Shown here in pieces: positions 12,316 to 24,180 of a DNA stretch of 64,000 nucleotides. The notes beneath the pieces are model-generated. The model saw only the letters and a program-made list of their open reading frames with translations. It was not told the origin of the DNA and did not search any database. Every line of letters starts with the position of its first letter. The stretch's first letter is position 1. A program made the translations under genes and the position numbers. The stretch comes from Zeugodacus cucurbitae. Lineage: Eukaryota; Arthropoda; Insecta; Diptera; Tephritidae. The DNA is taken from contig NC_071670.1 of NCBI RefSeq assembly GCF_028554725.1, positions 4,712,001 through 4,776,000 on the forward strand, written 5' to 3'.

Positions 12316-13215
12316 AGCATTTTTAATCAATAAAATATATACTAATTGTTTATATTACGCATTTAGCTAAAGTAATGTTCGTAAGTGCCTCTGCTTCCTT
12401 TTATTGTTATTAGTATTATATTACTATTATACTAACGGTAATTATGTACACATAAACAAATTAATAAGAAAATCTGAGTTGGAGAAGTAGAAAAAGAAAG
12501 CCACAACACTTTTAGTACACTCACACTCGGAAAAAAATAAATTAACAACAAATTAGCTGTTGACAATCAAATGACAATGGCAAAGCGAAACTCACAAAAA
12601 TCGTACAGTTCAAGCATACATACATACAAATAGACACAAAAAGCATGAGAAAAGCAAGGTGAAGTCGAAATTCTAACAAACGCTCAACTATACTCTCACC
12701 CATTTATATGCCGGCTGCTGTGTCTGGTGTGAAAACTTTTGCACCCTTTCTGCACGCGGAAATTTATTATTGTTGTACATATTTTTTTCGTTTTCTTGTC
12801 TTTTTGTAGTAAAAGTTTTGCTGCCACAAACTTTTTACATGACCTCCGGCACGGCTGTGTATTTTACATTGCCGCAAGTAATTTCAAGTTTATGTTGTTC
12901 TTGTTGTAGCTTGACTTTTTTTTTTGTACTTTCTTATGTGCTTAAGTACGTCATCATGACTTTGGCGCTTCATTTATATCTAAATTTAATGCCAGCCATT
13001 AGCGTTGATATGCCAATTAATAGAGAAATCATGAGGGTGATTAGGTAGACCACCAGGAATGGTTTATTTTTTGCTGTCGCTGAGTGTGAGGAGAGCTACG
13101 ATTGGGCTAAAGGTGACAGTGTGGTATATAAAGGTGGTACAAAGCAAGTTCAGGTTGTTCAGTAGAATTGATAGTGGAATTGGAAGACATGTATACTTGA
13201 AGAAAAATTAGAAAA
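12316..13215. other. Intergenic DNA, no gene recognised
   Basis: An open frame of 92 codons at 12770-13048 has hydrophobic segments but no recognisable family and no splice support. Homopolymer and CA-rich patches are scattered through the stretch. Confidence 0.4.
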
Positions 13216-14010
13216 CGAATTTATACCAGTTTTATAAATTTTTTCAAAGTTAGCTAAAATAGAGTTACAGCTAGCTATATATGAGTGTTTCCTACTAGTT
13301 AAGAGTTATTTTATACTAATTTTAAGTATCTCTAGATTTATACCAGTTTTTTTCGAACGGTATTTTTAGCCTAGAGCATTTAAAATATCAAATTTACTTG
13401 ATATATTGTATTTTTCGTAAAAAAAATAAGTTTATAAATTTTAGACCAGTTTTGAAAAATTTGTTCGAATAAAGAAAATTTTATTTTATCGAGATATCTA
13501 TAAAAATTAAAGTGATATACACTTAATAACTTATTTTAAATAATCAAAATAAAGAAAAAATTATCAAAAACAAGTTTCGACCGGTTTTATAAATTCTTTC
13601 ACAACTAGCTAAAACATGTTCAATGCTATATATGAATTTTTCCCACCAACTGGTAGTTATTGTATATAATTTTGACTTCTCTCATAATTTATACCACCTC
13701 AAACAGCACTTAAAATATTAAATATACTTGCTATATTGCATTTTAAGCAAAAAACTTCGCTTATAAATTTTATACCAATTTTGAACAATGTGTTTCACAC
13801 CTAGCTAAAACAGGTTTGATGCTATATATGAGTGTTTCCTACTGACTGGTCGCCATTTTATGCAATTTCAAAGTCTCTTTTGATTTATACCAGTTTTTTA
13901 CGAATGGCAAAAATACCTCTAGGACACTTAAAATATAAATATTAATGATATATTGTATTTTACGCACAAAACTTCGCATATAGATTGTATACCAGTTTTG
14001 AAATATGTAA
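13215..14010 (+). repeat. Decayed array with TATACCAGTTT core, with higher-order copies
   Basis: TTTATACCAGTTTT or a variant occurs at about 13224, 13339, 13446, 13582, 13690, 13768, 13875 and 13990, mostly 107-136 bp apart. Larger blocks also repeat: GCTATATATGAGTG or a variant begins at about 13274, 13625 and 13821, each preceded by an AGCTAAAA word. This indicates duplication of multi-unit segments after the basic unit formed. Confidence 0.75.
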
Positions 14011-14880
14011 AATATGATTTTGTCGAGATATCAGAGATCAAATACAAATGTATATGACATAATAAAATAATTAAAATAACCATTAATCCCCATTGGCTTA
14101 ATTATCCCATGAAATGTGCTTTCCATATGCTCCACACAAGCTTGCTTCAGAAAAAGATAGATTGTGTGCACAAACGAATAACGAAGCAATAATAAAACAA
14201 CAAAAATGCTTTGATATAAATGTAAGAAGCTATAAATGTGAAAACCAATATAGCATCAGCGGCGAGTGGTTTGTAGAGAAAGTAGAAGTAAGGCAGAAGA
14301 TAAACGTGGCAAAAAACCAATCAAGTTCACCCCGTTTCAGCTTTTCGCTTTCCAGTACTCTGTGTTTTAATTCTTTATTATTTATTTTCCTCTTGCTGTT
14401 GTTGCTTGACGGTGTCGGGTGTCAATGGCACACTTGTTTCACGTGAAAATAATAAAATTTATTATTTATGACTGTCGGGGCTGCTTTATGCCAGTCGAGG
14501 TGCACATTTCTACTACAAAATGTGCATACACATAAAAAAAAATCTCGTATGGACAAAAATGCAAATTGAGGCAATTGGCTGTAAGAACAGACATGTGTGT
14601 TAAAAAATTTTGCTAGAATTTTGTATTTTGATGGCATTTATATAACCTTAAATTGTGCATAAAGCTTTATATTAGATTTTCTTTAGAGAAATTTAATCTA
14701 TGTACAAACACCAGACTTCCAGTTTTTCATACTTTCATCGAAAAATACCTTTTCGAATCAGCTCTATATTAAACACTTGTTATATCGGCTTAATAAAATG
14801 AACAATTTCAGTAGAAAATCCCACAAACAATTCACTTAAAAGTCGTTGGGACTGTATTTAACACAAAAACTAAGGTTTTA
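14010..14880. other. Intergenic DNA, no gene recognised
   Basis: A 110-codon frame at 14114-14446 ends in a hydrophobic run but has no family resemblance or splice support. No repeat core was noted here. Confidence 0.35.
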
Positions 14881-15520
14881 ATTTTTATACCAGTTTCGAA
14901 AACAAATAATTCCGAGCGTGTTTCGTCTTTAGAAATATGTTAGTATAATCTAAAACAGTTTTCGACCGCATTTAACACAAAAACTGAGTTTTTAATTTTT
15001 ATACCAGTTTCCAAAACTAATAATTCTGAGCGTCTTTTACCTTTAAAAGTATGTTGGCATAATCTAGAGTAAATTTTACTGCAGAATTTTGTAGTTTTGT
15101 ACATATATAAATTTATACTAGTTGTTAAAATGTTTGAAATTTATTCAAAAATCAATCACATTTTAAATTTGAACTTCTGATAGTGTTTGCATCTTACTAC
15201 ATATGTAATTTAGTGGAATTATTAATTATACCACTTTTTAAATTAATATCCTTGCAACATAATGTAATGTTTGGTTTGTAATAGCGCGTAATTATGTAGA
15301 ATTCTATGACATATATCATTTTTGTTATCAGTTTTAGTGTTTATCTACATTAATGTAATGAAATTTGGTTGTATTCTTCATTATACCAGTTTGATTTTTT
15401 ACATTTTTGCACTAGTTTGTAAAATAAATCCATTTTAGATTTTATTAGCGCACAATTAATCACAAAAAGTGGTATACTAAAATTTATACCAGTTTATACC
15501 AGTTTCCAAATTAGTATTTT
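14880..15520 (+). repeat. More TATACCAGTTT cores, with a duplicated ~115-bp unit
   Basis: Two adjacent units share AACACAAAAACT, TTTTTATACCAGTTTC and GAGCGT in the same order (cores at about 14887 and 15001, 114 bp apart). Additional TATACCAGTTT copies lie at about 15384 and, as a doublet, at 15485-15505. The rest is AT-rich. Confidence 0.65.
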
Positions 15521-16620
15521 ACAAGTAATTTTTGCTTAAATGGCTTGAAAATATTATTTTATACATTTAATGTTAATTCATTTTACACGAAAGTATCATT
15601 TTTACGTATAACGTTTAACTCCGAGTCTCACTAGTATAACTTTAATAAGCCACATCCCACTACCGCGATTACATGTTCATCGCATACACGCCCCTTCTGC
15701 TGTATATTAGTCAATTTCCTGCTGCTCTTGCGCTACACCCATAAGCCAACGCTAAGCTACAAGTTAAGTTTCTCGGTGTAACAGTTTGCTATCCAATTTC
15801 CTGTTCACTATGACTTTTCGTATCGACACCTCCTGCTCTGCTACTCATGTTGTCTCTCTACTGCCACAACCAAAGTTTTTCACTGTTTTATTATTACTTA
15901 CGCACTTTTGCCTACCTCGCTATTCCACTTTTTGCCTTCATTTGTGTATACATTTTATGCAAATACAACACACTCACATGCATATTCAGCGCTACACAGT
16001 TTGTTTCCGCCAACTCATTGGCAAAGTTCTTAAAGTCGTCGCTTTTCTTAATACGGAAAATTGTTGTTGCAAAAAGTTATGATTATTTTTTGAGTTTTTT
16101 TTTCGTTTTTACGCAAAAGCTTTGAAAAATAAGAAAATAAAAATTATTCTCAATGCAACAAAAGTATGAAAATAAAGTATAAATAATAAAATGTGGAAAA
16201 CGCTTTGGCTTCAATTGCAGCCATAAACTGTTTTTATATGTGTTTGACATACAAGCAAACATATGTTTTGTATAACGAATGCACGGCACGATGCGTGAGT
16301 AGCTTACTATAAAAGCGTTCAAAGTTATGGCGATGTGTACAAACAAAAATTGATTGGAAAAGTGTGCACATGTGGCGCGATTTTTAAATTTCTTATTTGC
16401 ACTTATACAAAAGCATGCGAAGTGGTACGCGCTTATTCGTGCATGCAAATACATATACATATATATAAAGGAAGAATATGACGACCTTTGAATAGTGCAA
16501 ATGGCAAAATGTATGTGTTATGGATGGCACGTGGAATGCGAAGACAGTTTTAAAATTGAAACGGAATGCTTTTTATACTCATGCTAGTTATTATAAATCA
16601 CTTGAAACATTTAAATAAGT
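15520..16620. other. Intergenic DNA, no gene recognised
   Basis: Frames of 92-125 codons occur on both strands between 15786 and 16460 but overlap antisense to each other, lack domains and have no paired splice sites. I regard them as chance. Confidence 0.4.
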
Positions 16621-17650
16621 GTAATTAATAAATTAATGCAATAAAAAAATTATACCAGTTTCAAAAAATGGTACATAAATTACTTAGTGCAATAAATAAA
16701 ATTATACCAGTTTTCAAAAATGTAATATAGTTGGTGATAAGCGTTATAGGTAGTGTATATTTCATTTGTAGCTCATTGATTGTGCGCCTTAAGCATTTTC
16801 GAATTATACCAGTTAGCTCCAAGTGTCTTTTGAATGAATGATTCTAAATGACAGTAAAAAAAGTAACTACCAGTTTCCAAAAATGTTATATAAATTAATT
16901 AATGCAATTTAAAAAATTATACCAGTTTATACCAGTTTTCCAAAATTAAATATAGCAGCTGATAAGCGTTGTAGGTTCTACAAATTTCGATTTTAGTTCA
17001 TTTATCAAGTGGCTTAAGCTTTTTTTGTATTATACCAGTTAACTGCAAGTGTCTTTTGAATGAAAAATTCTACATTACAGTTAAAAAAAAAGTAACTACC
17101 GCACTATTCAAGCAATTTGAAACGTTTTATAGCCTCTATTTGTAGATTTCAAGACAATATTTAAATGAATTTAATGAAAAGAGGAATATTTGTTTGTGTT
17201 GGGCAGCTAAATAACAGTTGTACTATGGCTAACTATCCGAAAACATAAAAATTTTGAGTCTTTATACTGATTTTACTTTTCGACCAGTTTGAAAAAATAG
17301 TAAAAGTCACTTATTTTAACTGGTAAATAGTTATAGAACAGTTTACTAATGTCAGTTTGTAATTTAAAAATTTCGACCAGTTTGAAAATATAGTAAAAGT
17401 TACTTATTTTAACTTGTACGGATTACCGTTTGTATTGGTCAGCTTAATTAACACTACATTATAGCTAACTATCCGAAAACATAAAAATTTTGAGTCTATA
17501 TACTCATCTTACTTTTCGACCAGTTTGAAAAAAAACACCAAAATTCCTTTTTTTTTAACTGGTAAACAGTTATAGAATATACAAATGGCATAATGGATAG
17601 AAAACATAAAAATTTAATTTTGAAAATTTCGACGAGTTTTTAAAACCATT
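16620..17650 (+). repeat. TATACCAGTTT / CGACCAGTTT array with ~230-bp higher-order units
   Basis: A block containing ATTATACCAGTTA, AAGTGTCTTTTGAATGAA and GTAACTACC occurs at about 16805 and 17033 (228 bp apart). A second block containing GCTAACTATCCGAAAACATA followed by TTTTCGACCAGTTTG occurs at about 17227 and 17463 (236 bp apart). Both periods are close to twice 116 bp. The core shifts from TATACCAG to CGACCAG along the block. Confidence 0.75.
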
Positions 17651-19500
17651 AATTATTTTCTTATGTTTATTAATTTCAGGCATTAAATTATTATTTCATT
17701 AAATTTCTGAACGTCTTTGACACAAAAGACTTTACCCTCTCTAATTCATTAATTTATTTACACGCAAATATGCCCAACACAACTCCATTACACAAGACAC
17801 TGACATACACGTGCTCCCGCCGACGTCAAGCGCTTGTCAGTCGCCTTTTGAGACCCCTGTAAGCTGCTCATAAACATTTTAGACTTAACGTGAAACCCTT
17901 CACGTTTGTATAACAATATTATTCATTTAGCATACTTTCAGGCGCAGAAACACGCGGGCAAAATGTGATTTAATTAGACAAGTAGAAAACAAAAGCAACA
18001 ATAATAAATATATAAATATCTACTTATTTGCTTGAATAATAAAACAAAAATATGCTTAAGTGATTTGCATGCGTGCGTGCGTCTTTTGGCAGAAGCCATC
18101 AAAATGAAACGCTATGAGGCGGTTGGTTGCGAGAAGATGCCGTAGCGTAGCTCATTAATGTTTTCCCTTTCATTTAGTGTACCGTTGTCTTTTTGCCTTC
18201 AACGAAATATTACCAAGTAGCACCAGCTTGCAAGTTAACTACGCGTGGCATATGATGAAGTTTCATTTGATGTCATTTCAATTTTTCGTTGCCTACATGC
18301 AGGCTGTCAACTTATTACTTATAGCACCTCTTGTGCCTTCTGTGACTCTAACCTCCGTTAGGGTTACGCCAAACATATGTGCACGCGTGGTTAGGGCGGT
18401 GGCGCACATTACATTTTAATTAGATTGTTTAATTGGTTGACGTGTGCCTAAAAGTATGCAACGCATTATTACAAGCTGCTCATTTTTAGTGTGAAAATGC
18501 AGAGTGTGTGTACTTTTTAATATAGTCAGCTGTTAGTAAGCAGCTTTTCGCCTATTTAAACGTCACGCACTTACGCTTATGCTTTTTAGTAGGAAATCAA
18601 CGGTTCTACCACCATAAGCCGACGCTTTTTGGTCTTTTTTAGTCCTTCAATCCAACGTACGGTATATATATATTGCTCCACTAGAACCACTCAGTTTCCA
18701 ACTGCACTTGCCAGCTTAACTGCTGTGCCTTCGCATGCAGTCTCCACACATTTTTTTCTCTTTCCCAACAGCCATTATCAAGTGCTCGCTGTTCACTCAG
18801 CGCTGTGTTGAGCTACTTAATTCAGCCAAACTTCATACATCTTTGAGCAGTTGTAGCATCACTCTTGTATGGCATATGCATAGCTTATGCATCCATTCTG
18901 CCGTTCTTAATCCTTTCATCCATCTACTGTTCTGCTGTTCTTGCGCTTCTTCTCGCTTCTCTTCCCTTCTCTTCTCCAGTCTACCATGCGGCCATTCTGC
19001 CATGCACTCATGCACAGCCACATGTCTGTGGTGTACACATTCGCTTCAGCTTCACTGCTCATAAATTTGACTAGTACACGCCGCTTATATGCTTGTTCTC
19101 TTTGCGCTTTTTTGAGCATTTTCAGCGTAGCATACTTTCAGGCTGTCATATGGCAACGAAATGTTTTCAAACTGTTCGGTGGCCGCTAATCAGCCAATTT
19201 TTGTGGCACATCGTTGGGTTTTTCTTACGGTTGATTGGATTTTCTAGTTGCCGCAACTCGCTTGTTAGTGGTGAGTTGATTGGCTTGTGTGCATTACGCC
19301 TGAGAGTATGCAAGGAACTTTTTTTCGGTGGAATAAGGCAAAAGAGTATACGTGATTTTTGGCGGCAGAGCTTAAAGCTTTTTTTGTATACACATTGATT
19401 ATTGCAGAGATATTTAAACTTTAAACCACTTTAAGGAAAAAAATCCACGCTATTTGGACTACTTTAATAATAAGTAGCTTGGAATTATAGTAAATAACGA
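17650..19500. other. Intergenic or 5' intronic DNA, no gene recognised
   Basis: Several frames of 60-109 codons overlap on both strands between 18177 and 19398; none has a domain. Copies of the dispersed GCATACTTTCAGG motif lie at about 17931 and 19131, and its reverse-orientation form AAGTATGCAA at about 18452 and 19307. If Rapgap1 has upstream exons in this window they are not recognisable here. Confidence 0.4.
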
Positions 19501-19519
19501 AGTAGACATAATATAAACT

Positions 19520-20120
19520 AAAATAATTATACCAGTTGTTTGGGAAAATTCGTCTAAAGCAAAGAAAAATGGAGTTGCACATCTAAAAAAATTATACCAG
19601 TTCTTGGTATAACTTCTCAGACTGAATATATGTAATTATTTTAACTGGGGAAAGTTTATACCAGTTTCGAACAGTTCTATTTTGAGTTTTAAAAAGGAAA
19701 AACATAGTTTTGCGTTCCAAAAAAATTATACCAGTTTCTGGTATAATGAAGCATACCGAATATATTCATTTTAACAATAATTTATGTATATTGTAATATT
19801 AGAAAAATGTTTTTAAAGAACAATTTTGCGCCTCAAAAAAATTATACCAGTTTCTGGTATAATGAACCACACCGAGTATATTATTGTTTTACAATAATTT
19901 ATGTAGAATGTAGTATAAGAAAATTGTTTTTGAAGAAGATAATATATTTTTGTACCTAAAACACTTATACCAGTTTCTGGTATAATGAACCACACCGATA
20001 TATTAATTTTTTACAATCATTTATGTAAATTGTTATAAATTTGGTCGAAAAAGACACTTAAGAAAGTTTATACCAGTTTCGACCAGTTCTATTATTGCGT
20101 TGAAAAATGTATTTAAAGCA
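19520..20120 (+). repeat. TATACCAG array with palindromic cores
   Basis: ATTATACCAG or a variant occurs at about 19528, 19593, 19655, 19725, 19841, 19965 and 20067. Three units of 115-124 bp (beginning near 19721, 19836 and 19960) share a perfect or near-perfect palindrome, TTATACCAG-TTT-CTGGTATAA, followed by TGAA(C)CA(C)ACCGA. This is the least decayed part of the TATACCAG arrays and lies immediately upstream of the Rapgap1 coding exons. Confidence 0.8.
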
Positions 20121-20272
20121 ATAGCGACTTGTTTGAAACTTGTATGACATAGTTTCAGACATTTCTACGTATAATTTAATGCTAGCAATTTAAATACATA
20201 TTTTCAATCTAATAATTCAGAAAGAACCTAAATATTCTCTTTTCATATTTATTTATTATACATTCAATAACA

Positions 20273-22940
20273 ATGCCACCTCTCACATCCATTGCAGATG
20301 AATTTTGCGAAGAGTACCCACACAATCTCATGCCCACACCCGGCTACTGGATCGAATGTTCACGTCAGAAAATCACATTACAAACACCGCATACGCTTTG
20401 GGATGAAAGTGATTCGGAGCACGAAGATATACGAGCGGGCAGCTCGAGCGATGCATATCTCGAGCGTGAATGTAGCGATCTCTATGAGGACGATGAGGAC
20501 TCGGAAGCGACACCAAGGTGAGCTCGCTCGGAAACAGAGCGTCTGTATATGTGTAGTAGTAATTGTAGAAAGCACCCTGTAGTAAAGACTCGCCAAAAAC
20601 AAGCAAACACTAGAATAACTTTTCAAAAATATATAGAATATTCGACCAATTTCAATTGGCGTTACCCTTTGATTTTTGCGCTACTTAACCAAACCAGAAT
20701 TTTGTAATAACTCCAACATTTTGTTTCCCTTTCCGCAACACCAAACGCCAAAAACCCCCCAACGAAACGCTAACACTACATAAACAAACACTATTTCGTT
20801 GTCACCTCCCGCTTATCAACATTCAAACACACCCACACCTGCACACACACACACGCATTCGTTGAACCATTTTATACGAATGTTTAAGTCCTAGGAAAAA
20901 GACAACAATCGAAGAGCAATGGGAACAGCAGGGCGCATTCGAGCTCATCTCCGTCGAACAGGAGACATATGAGAAGTATTTCTACGGTACCGAACATTGG
21001 AATTATTTTACGAGCGATGAGGATCTGGGACCCGTTATACTCTCCATCAAACAGGAGACACTAAATGGACGCGATCAATTTCGTATATTGGTGCGGGCGG
21101 GCTCGTATACGGTGCATGGACTGATACCGGCGTCCTGTGTATTCGCCGATAGGTGAGTGAAAGAGCAGAAGCTTGTGAGAACACACAGAAGCTGAGTAAC
21201 TGTGAAATATCTGAAATTTGCAGATATAATCGCGAAGAAGTAGTTAGATCACTAGGTAAAGAAGTTAATTTAAATCCACCGCTCACATTAGGGCAGTTGC
21301 CGGATACGCCAGAGGAACTGTTGAAACTAGATCAGGTAAGAGCTACCCCTAACGACGAAGAGAAGAGTGCGATAGAAATAAAGAGAGCCAAACATGAAGA
21401 AAATATATATGAACCTCGAAAAAATAATTTTTATTAATATCCCTGTCACTCAGACGCTCTCTATTTTATCTCTCTCATACTACTCTCTTCGGTAAGTAAG
21501 AAATAAAGAGAGCCAAATAGGGAGAAAATATATATCAACCCTCAACAAATATTTTTAGTGAGATCTCTCGCACTCACACTCTCACTATTATGGCTCTCTT
21601 TATTTAGCCTGTCTCTTTCATCTTTCTCGTACTCTTCATTATTTTCTGACTCATTTATTTCCATCTCCTCAGGTTTTTATAAAATCCGAACTGAAAGTGG
21701 GTGTGATTTATGTGAAAGAGGATCAATATTCTGAGGAGCAAATTTTAGACAATAACGATAATTCCATACTGTTCGATGAATTCCTAACGTTACTCGGCGA
21801 TCGTGTACGTTTACGTGGTTTCGATAAATACAAAGGTGGCCTTGATACGGTGCATGATTTAACAGGTAAGTGAAATTAGTCTGTTTAAGAGATTTCACTC
21901 TCTTTAAAAGATATATTTTTTTTACATTTTTATAATTTTGTAAGAGAAAAAAGTGTATTTAAGAGATAAAGAGATTTCATCTCTTCAATAAAGATATATT
22001 TTTTAATATTCATATTTTTGAATATGCTCTCCTCCGAAAGGTCTCTATTCGGTTTACACCAATTGGCGTAACATTGAGATCATGTTTCATGTATCGACGC
22101 TCTTACCCTATGAGAAGCATGATCCGCAGAAATTACAACGCAAACGACATATCGGCAATGATATAGTCTGTGTGGTCTTTCTGGAAGCGGATAATACACG
22201 CTTTAGTCCTGCCTGCATTAAGTCACATTTCCTGCATACATTTATACTGGTAAGAATAATAAGATATGCACTTACCTTACACTAAAACACTGCAAGCAAC
22301 AGCTACGATCTCACACCCACTTGAGTAATCTCTCACGCTAACTCTGTCTCTCTCTCTTTTCGCTCTTATTTCATCCGACAGGTGCGCGTCTCGGCACGCA
22401 TTAAACACAAACCCACACGTTATGAGGTTTCGGTGGTGACACGCGACGAAGTTGGCGCTTACAAGCCGTATCTTTGGGAGCAATCGGTGTTCGAGAAGGG
22501 TACAATGTTTCGGTGAGTAGATCAAGCTTACGAATTTTCACGATATCACTATTTACACTGTTATTTTTTAAACACATTTCACTTACTCGCGCGCGCGTTT
22601 TCACTCTCACTCACTCTCTCTTTCTCTTTACAGCGAATGGCTACTCACGAAAATCGTCAACGGTGAGCGTGCCTCATATTCGGCACCGAAATTTGCACGC
22701 ATGCAAGAGCGTACACGCTCACAAATGCTCGAGGATTTGGTGATGAATTTATCGAATCATGCTGAGACCGGACAGATACCGAAACCGTACCGTAGGGGCT
22801 CATGGCGACCCATCGGTGAGGATGAATATAACAAAATGTTGCATGCAAGAGTTTTAGCCCAAGGGGCGGCCACACCGCAATCGTCGTCAGTGGGCGTTGA
22901 TGTGTGCTGTGTTAATCTCGGTTCCAAGCATAGTATGTAG
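20273..22940 (+). CDS. Rapgap1: Rap1 GTPase-activating protein (Rapgap1), seven exons; N-terminal start uncertain
   Basis: Exons: 20273 or 20298-20517, 20895-21152, 21224-21335, 21673-21865, 22041-22249, 22382-22512 and 22634-22940 (or 22932). All introns are GT-AG and phases match. From the ATG at 20273 this gives 484 residues. The protein follows vertebrate Rap1GAP closely: a GYWIE motif, the EHWNYF segment, [26 protein letters not shown], and the catalytic HIGNDIV stretch whose Asn supplies the asparagine thumb. The C-terminal part of the GAP domain is [20 protein letters not shown]. The family stimulates GTP hydrolysis on Rap1, switching off adhesion and MAPK signalling at membranes. A CAG acceptor at 20297 suggests the true first exon(s), including any GoLoco motif, lie upstream and were not found. 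The model stops soon after the GAP domain; the serine-rich tail usual for the family is not in the last exon. Confidence 0.9.
22932..22940 (+). promoter_or_regulatory. Strong splice donor overlapping the Rapgap1 terminal codons
   Basis: The last codons of the short Rapgap1 frame read AGT ATG TAG. The same bases contain GTATGT, a strong insect 5' splice site, so cutting after 22932 removes the stop codon. The donor leaves phase 1, matching the acceptor at 31663. Confidence 0.6.
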
Positions 22941-22995
22941 GCGTTGAGTTGAGCCTTAATTTGCGAGACCTCGTCCTCGTGTTTGTTCGTTCGTT

Positions 22996-23001
22996 AATAA
23001 A
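22996..23001 (+). terminator. Candidate polyadenylation signal AATAAA for the short Rapgap1 transcript
   Basis: AATAAA lies 55 bases after the TAG at 22938-22940 and would support a transcript ending inside the large intron. No cleavage site evidence is available. Confidence 0.5.
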
Positions 23002-23184
23002 GAGAACCTGCAAAATTGAAATGAAAAATTTAACAATTAATAATCAAACTTATATAATTTCTTCTTTTTTGCCAAATGCTTGCAAACATACATATATAAT
23101 TGTTTCCAGTAAGAATTGGAGTAAAGCATTATTATGGAATATTCAACATTTTTTACATACAAAATAGGCAAAATTTTGGTCTCT

Positions 23185-24180
23185 CTTTCGACCAGTTTTG
23201 ACTACCTAACGTATTTCCATTCAGTTAAACCAACATAAATTCGTGCCTTTACCCAAATACTTGTTATTATTGTCATAATATATAAGAAAACAACCGCTAT
23301 TTTTGAGATTGGCATAAATTAAATTTCGACCAGTTTTCAATCCAAACGCTCAAAATGCTTGAAACCAACCGATATTAAATTTTGTAACAAAAAATGTCAG
23401 CTTGTGTGTATTTTTAGCAATATTTGTGGCTATATTTTATACCAGTTACGATAACTCAAATTCAATATGTTACTTTATGACTTTTCTGCACTTTTTTGTA
23501 AGCATTTTAACATGATTTTAAGTCTAAAAATATTTTAAAAGTAAATATTATTTAATTTTTTGATTTTTCATTTATACCAGTTTTAGATGCATGCAATTTT
23601 TATTAATAATTACACAATTTTTTAATTACTTCTTATCAATTGCACGCTTATAGCAATAATTAAATGTATAATAATGCATAATATTACAACTTTTTAGCTT
23701 TTCGACCAGTTTTTTTTTCAAAACATTAAACTCGAAATTTTATATTTACGATATTTTACTATATCACAGTGTATTATATGTAGGTATATTCATAAATTAC
23801 ATATTTACGTCAATAATAACGATGAATTTCTATTTAGATCAGTTTTTTATACATTAATGCGTGGTTTTTGAGAATTTAGAAACGCTACATTATGCAAGAA
23901 AACATTAAACATTGATATTTCTATGAAAATTTAAACATTGTACATTGCCTTTATACCAATTTCGTTTTTGCGTTCTTTATGACTTTTGACGACTAGTTTT
24001 CGATTTTCAAGCGAATTATATAGTATAATTTGATTTTTTTTTAACTATAAAATTTTCGACCAGTTTATACCAGTTTTTTTAAACTGTTTTAAAGTGCTGT
24101 TATGCATTTTATTACACTTTAGAAGCATTTTTTAATATTTTATGTTCTAAAAAAAGCTTATACCAGTTTATACCAGTTAT
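23185..24180 (+). repeat. Decayed array with (TAT)ACCAGTTT core, spacing about 121 bp
   Basis: The ACCAG of the core (or a one-base variant) sits at about 23191, 23329, 23441, 23576, 23704, 23838, 23955, 24059 and 24162. Intervals are 138, 112, 135, 128, 134, 117, 104 and 103 bp. Doublets occur at 24059/24069 and 24162/24172. Flanking sequence is AT-rich and diverged. It sits between Rapgap1 and the BTB exons, in the presumed intron. Confidence 0.75.

Noticed and set aside
18177..19398. Cluster of overlapping frames of 60-109 codons on both strands
   Set aside because: Mutually overlapping in different frames with no domain, no phase-matched splice sites and no consistent bias.
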